In this document: one piece after another, positions 63,373-64,000 of the stretch
Numbering within the stretch: position 1 is the first letter of the stretch
Layout of the letters: each line of letters begins with the position of its first letter
NCBI GenBank assembly: GCA_022822545.1
Contig: JAJEBE010000057.1
Span: 62,001 to 126,000, forward strand
Origin: Anaerolineae bacterium
GTDB lineage: Bacteria > Chloroflexota > Anaerolineae > Aggregatilineales > Phototrophicaceae
Length of the DNA: 64,000 bases
Reading direction: 5' to 3'
Translations under genes and position numbers: made by a program
The notes under the pieces: generated by a model
Told to the model about the DNA's origin: nothing
Seen by the model: the letters and a program-made list of their open reading frames with translations, nothing else
The model's database searches: none

Positions 63373-64000
63373 ATGAAAATCACAGGCATCCGCTCGATTC
63401 TCTTCGAACATAAGATGGCGCGCCCGATCGGCGATGCCAACAACCCGCGCGGCCGCGACCTCAATGCCGGGCTGGCAATCTTCCTCGACGCTGACAACGG
63501 TCTCACCGGCGTGGGGCTTGGCAACCCATCGCTGCAAGCCGATATTCACGCCATGGCGCAGAATCTGCTTGTCGGGCGGGACCCGCGCGGCGTCGTCGGT
63601 TTGTGGGGGCGCATGGCCGCTTTCGCCTTCAAAGGCGGCAACCGCGGCGCCATCACCGATGTCATCGGCGCCCTCGATGTCGCCCTCTGGGACCTCAAAG
63701 CCAAAGCCAACGACGAACCGCTCTGGAAGACGCTGGGCGCTTCCAGCCGGGCCGTCAAAGCTTACGCCAGCGGCATCGACCTGTGTCTCGATGACGAGGG
63801 AATCCGCGCCTTCTATGAGCGCCAGGCGGCCCGCGGAATCTGCATCGGCAAGCTCAAAGTCGGCTTGGATCGCGAAGGCGACTTGCGGCGCATCGGCATC
63901 ATGAAGGAGGCGCTGGCGACTTCCGGACGCGAACCCATCCTGCTCATCGACTCCAACGAATACTGGTCGCCCAAGCAAGCGATTCAGCACATCCGTTATT
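63373..64000 (+). CDS. mandelate racemase/muconate lactonizing enzyme family protein, 5' part
   Basis: The first 209 codons of an enolase-superfamily enzyme, cut by the window end. The N-terminal capping domain runs to about residue 125 (ITDVIGALDVALWDLKAKAN is a family block). The barrel then shows GKLKVGLD, the K-x-K catalytic motif near 159-161, and LLIDSNEYW with the first metal aspartate near 193. Members racemise, cycloisomerise or dehydrate acid sugars. Metal ligands two and three lie outside the window. Together with other sugar-acid enzymes here an acid-sugar dehydratase is plausible. Confidence 0.85.
   Translation, partial: MKITGIRSILFEHKMARPIGDANNPRGRDLNAGLAIFLDADNGLTGVGLGNPSLQADIHAMAQNLLVGRDPRGVVGLWGRMAAFAFKGGNRGAITDVIGALDVALWDLKAKANDEPLWKTLGASSRAVKAYASGIDLCLDDEGIRAFYERQAARGICIGKLKVGLDREGDLRRIGIMKEALATSGREPILLIDSNEYWSPKQAIQHIRY

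Overview
This 64 kb window is a GC-rich bacterial chromosome segment. It most resembles a Chloroflexota (Anaerolineae-like) genome. That placement is inferred from three things: many intergenic palindromes of the GTAGGGGCGAC...GTCGCCC type, several sugar ABC importers that lack their own ATPase gene, and a secreted SH3/Cys-repeat protein of a kind I associate with that phylum. No rRNA, tRNA, CRISPR array or replication origin was found.

Layout. 1-7,200: carbohydrate genes (FGGY kinase 3' end, shikimate-dehydrogenase-like protein, cupin phosphoglucose isomerase, sulfatase, PfkB kinase), a secreted HExxH protein and a RidA-like protein. 7,500-10,700: a sugar ABC importer. 10,967-12,136: an unusual response regulator. 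12,213-21,500: a nine-gene minus-strand block with two more sugar ABC importers, a NamZ-type muramidase, a tandem GNAT and a PIG-L deacetylase, suggesting amino-sugar scavenging. 21,700-29,500: two Gfo/Idh proteins, an isocitrate/isopropylmalate-type dehydrogenase with a duplicated 3' end around a wrecked vapBC module, a beta-helix surface protein and malic enzyme. 29,700-31,000: two AT-richer unknown proteins with winged-helix-like ends. 31,300-43,150: CDF transporter, AlkZ-like protein, cytochrome c, membrane protein, MurJ, mannonate dehydratase, pentapeptide-repeat protein, HTH protein, cupin, P450 and a RelE-type toxin-antitoxin pair. 43,257-50,931: myo-inositol catabolic operon (iolG, iolC, DinB-like, iolB, iolD). 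51,005-57,036: two sialidases with a Dpp/Opp-type importer. 57,282-64,000: PhyH dioxygenase, Gfo/Idh, glutamine-synthetase-like protein, SDR, acyl-CoA ligase and an enolase-superfamily enzyme cut by the window end.

The most interesting feature lies inside the iol operon. Between iolB and iolD, with only 5 and 4 bases at the outer joints, sit an ABC-type ATPase and a DUF4435/TOPRIM protein. Their order, sizes and motifs match AriA-AriB of the PARIS anti-phage system. The pair is markedly AT-richer than its neighbours in its central part and would be co-transcribed with inositol catabolism. Other leads are a MITE-like repeat family with terminal inverted repeats, the dehydrogenase 3'-end duplication with only silent changes, the orphan VapB with a seven-codon vapC stub, and the uncharacterised Cys-repeat/HExxH protein.
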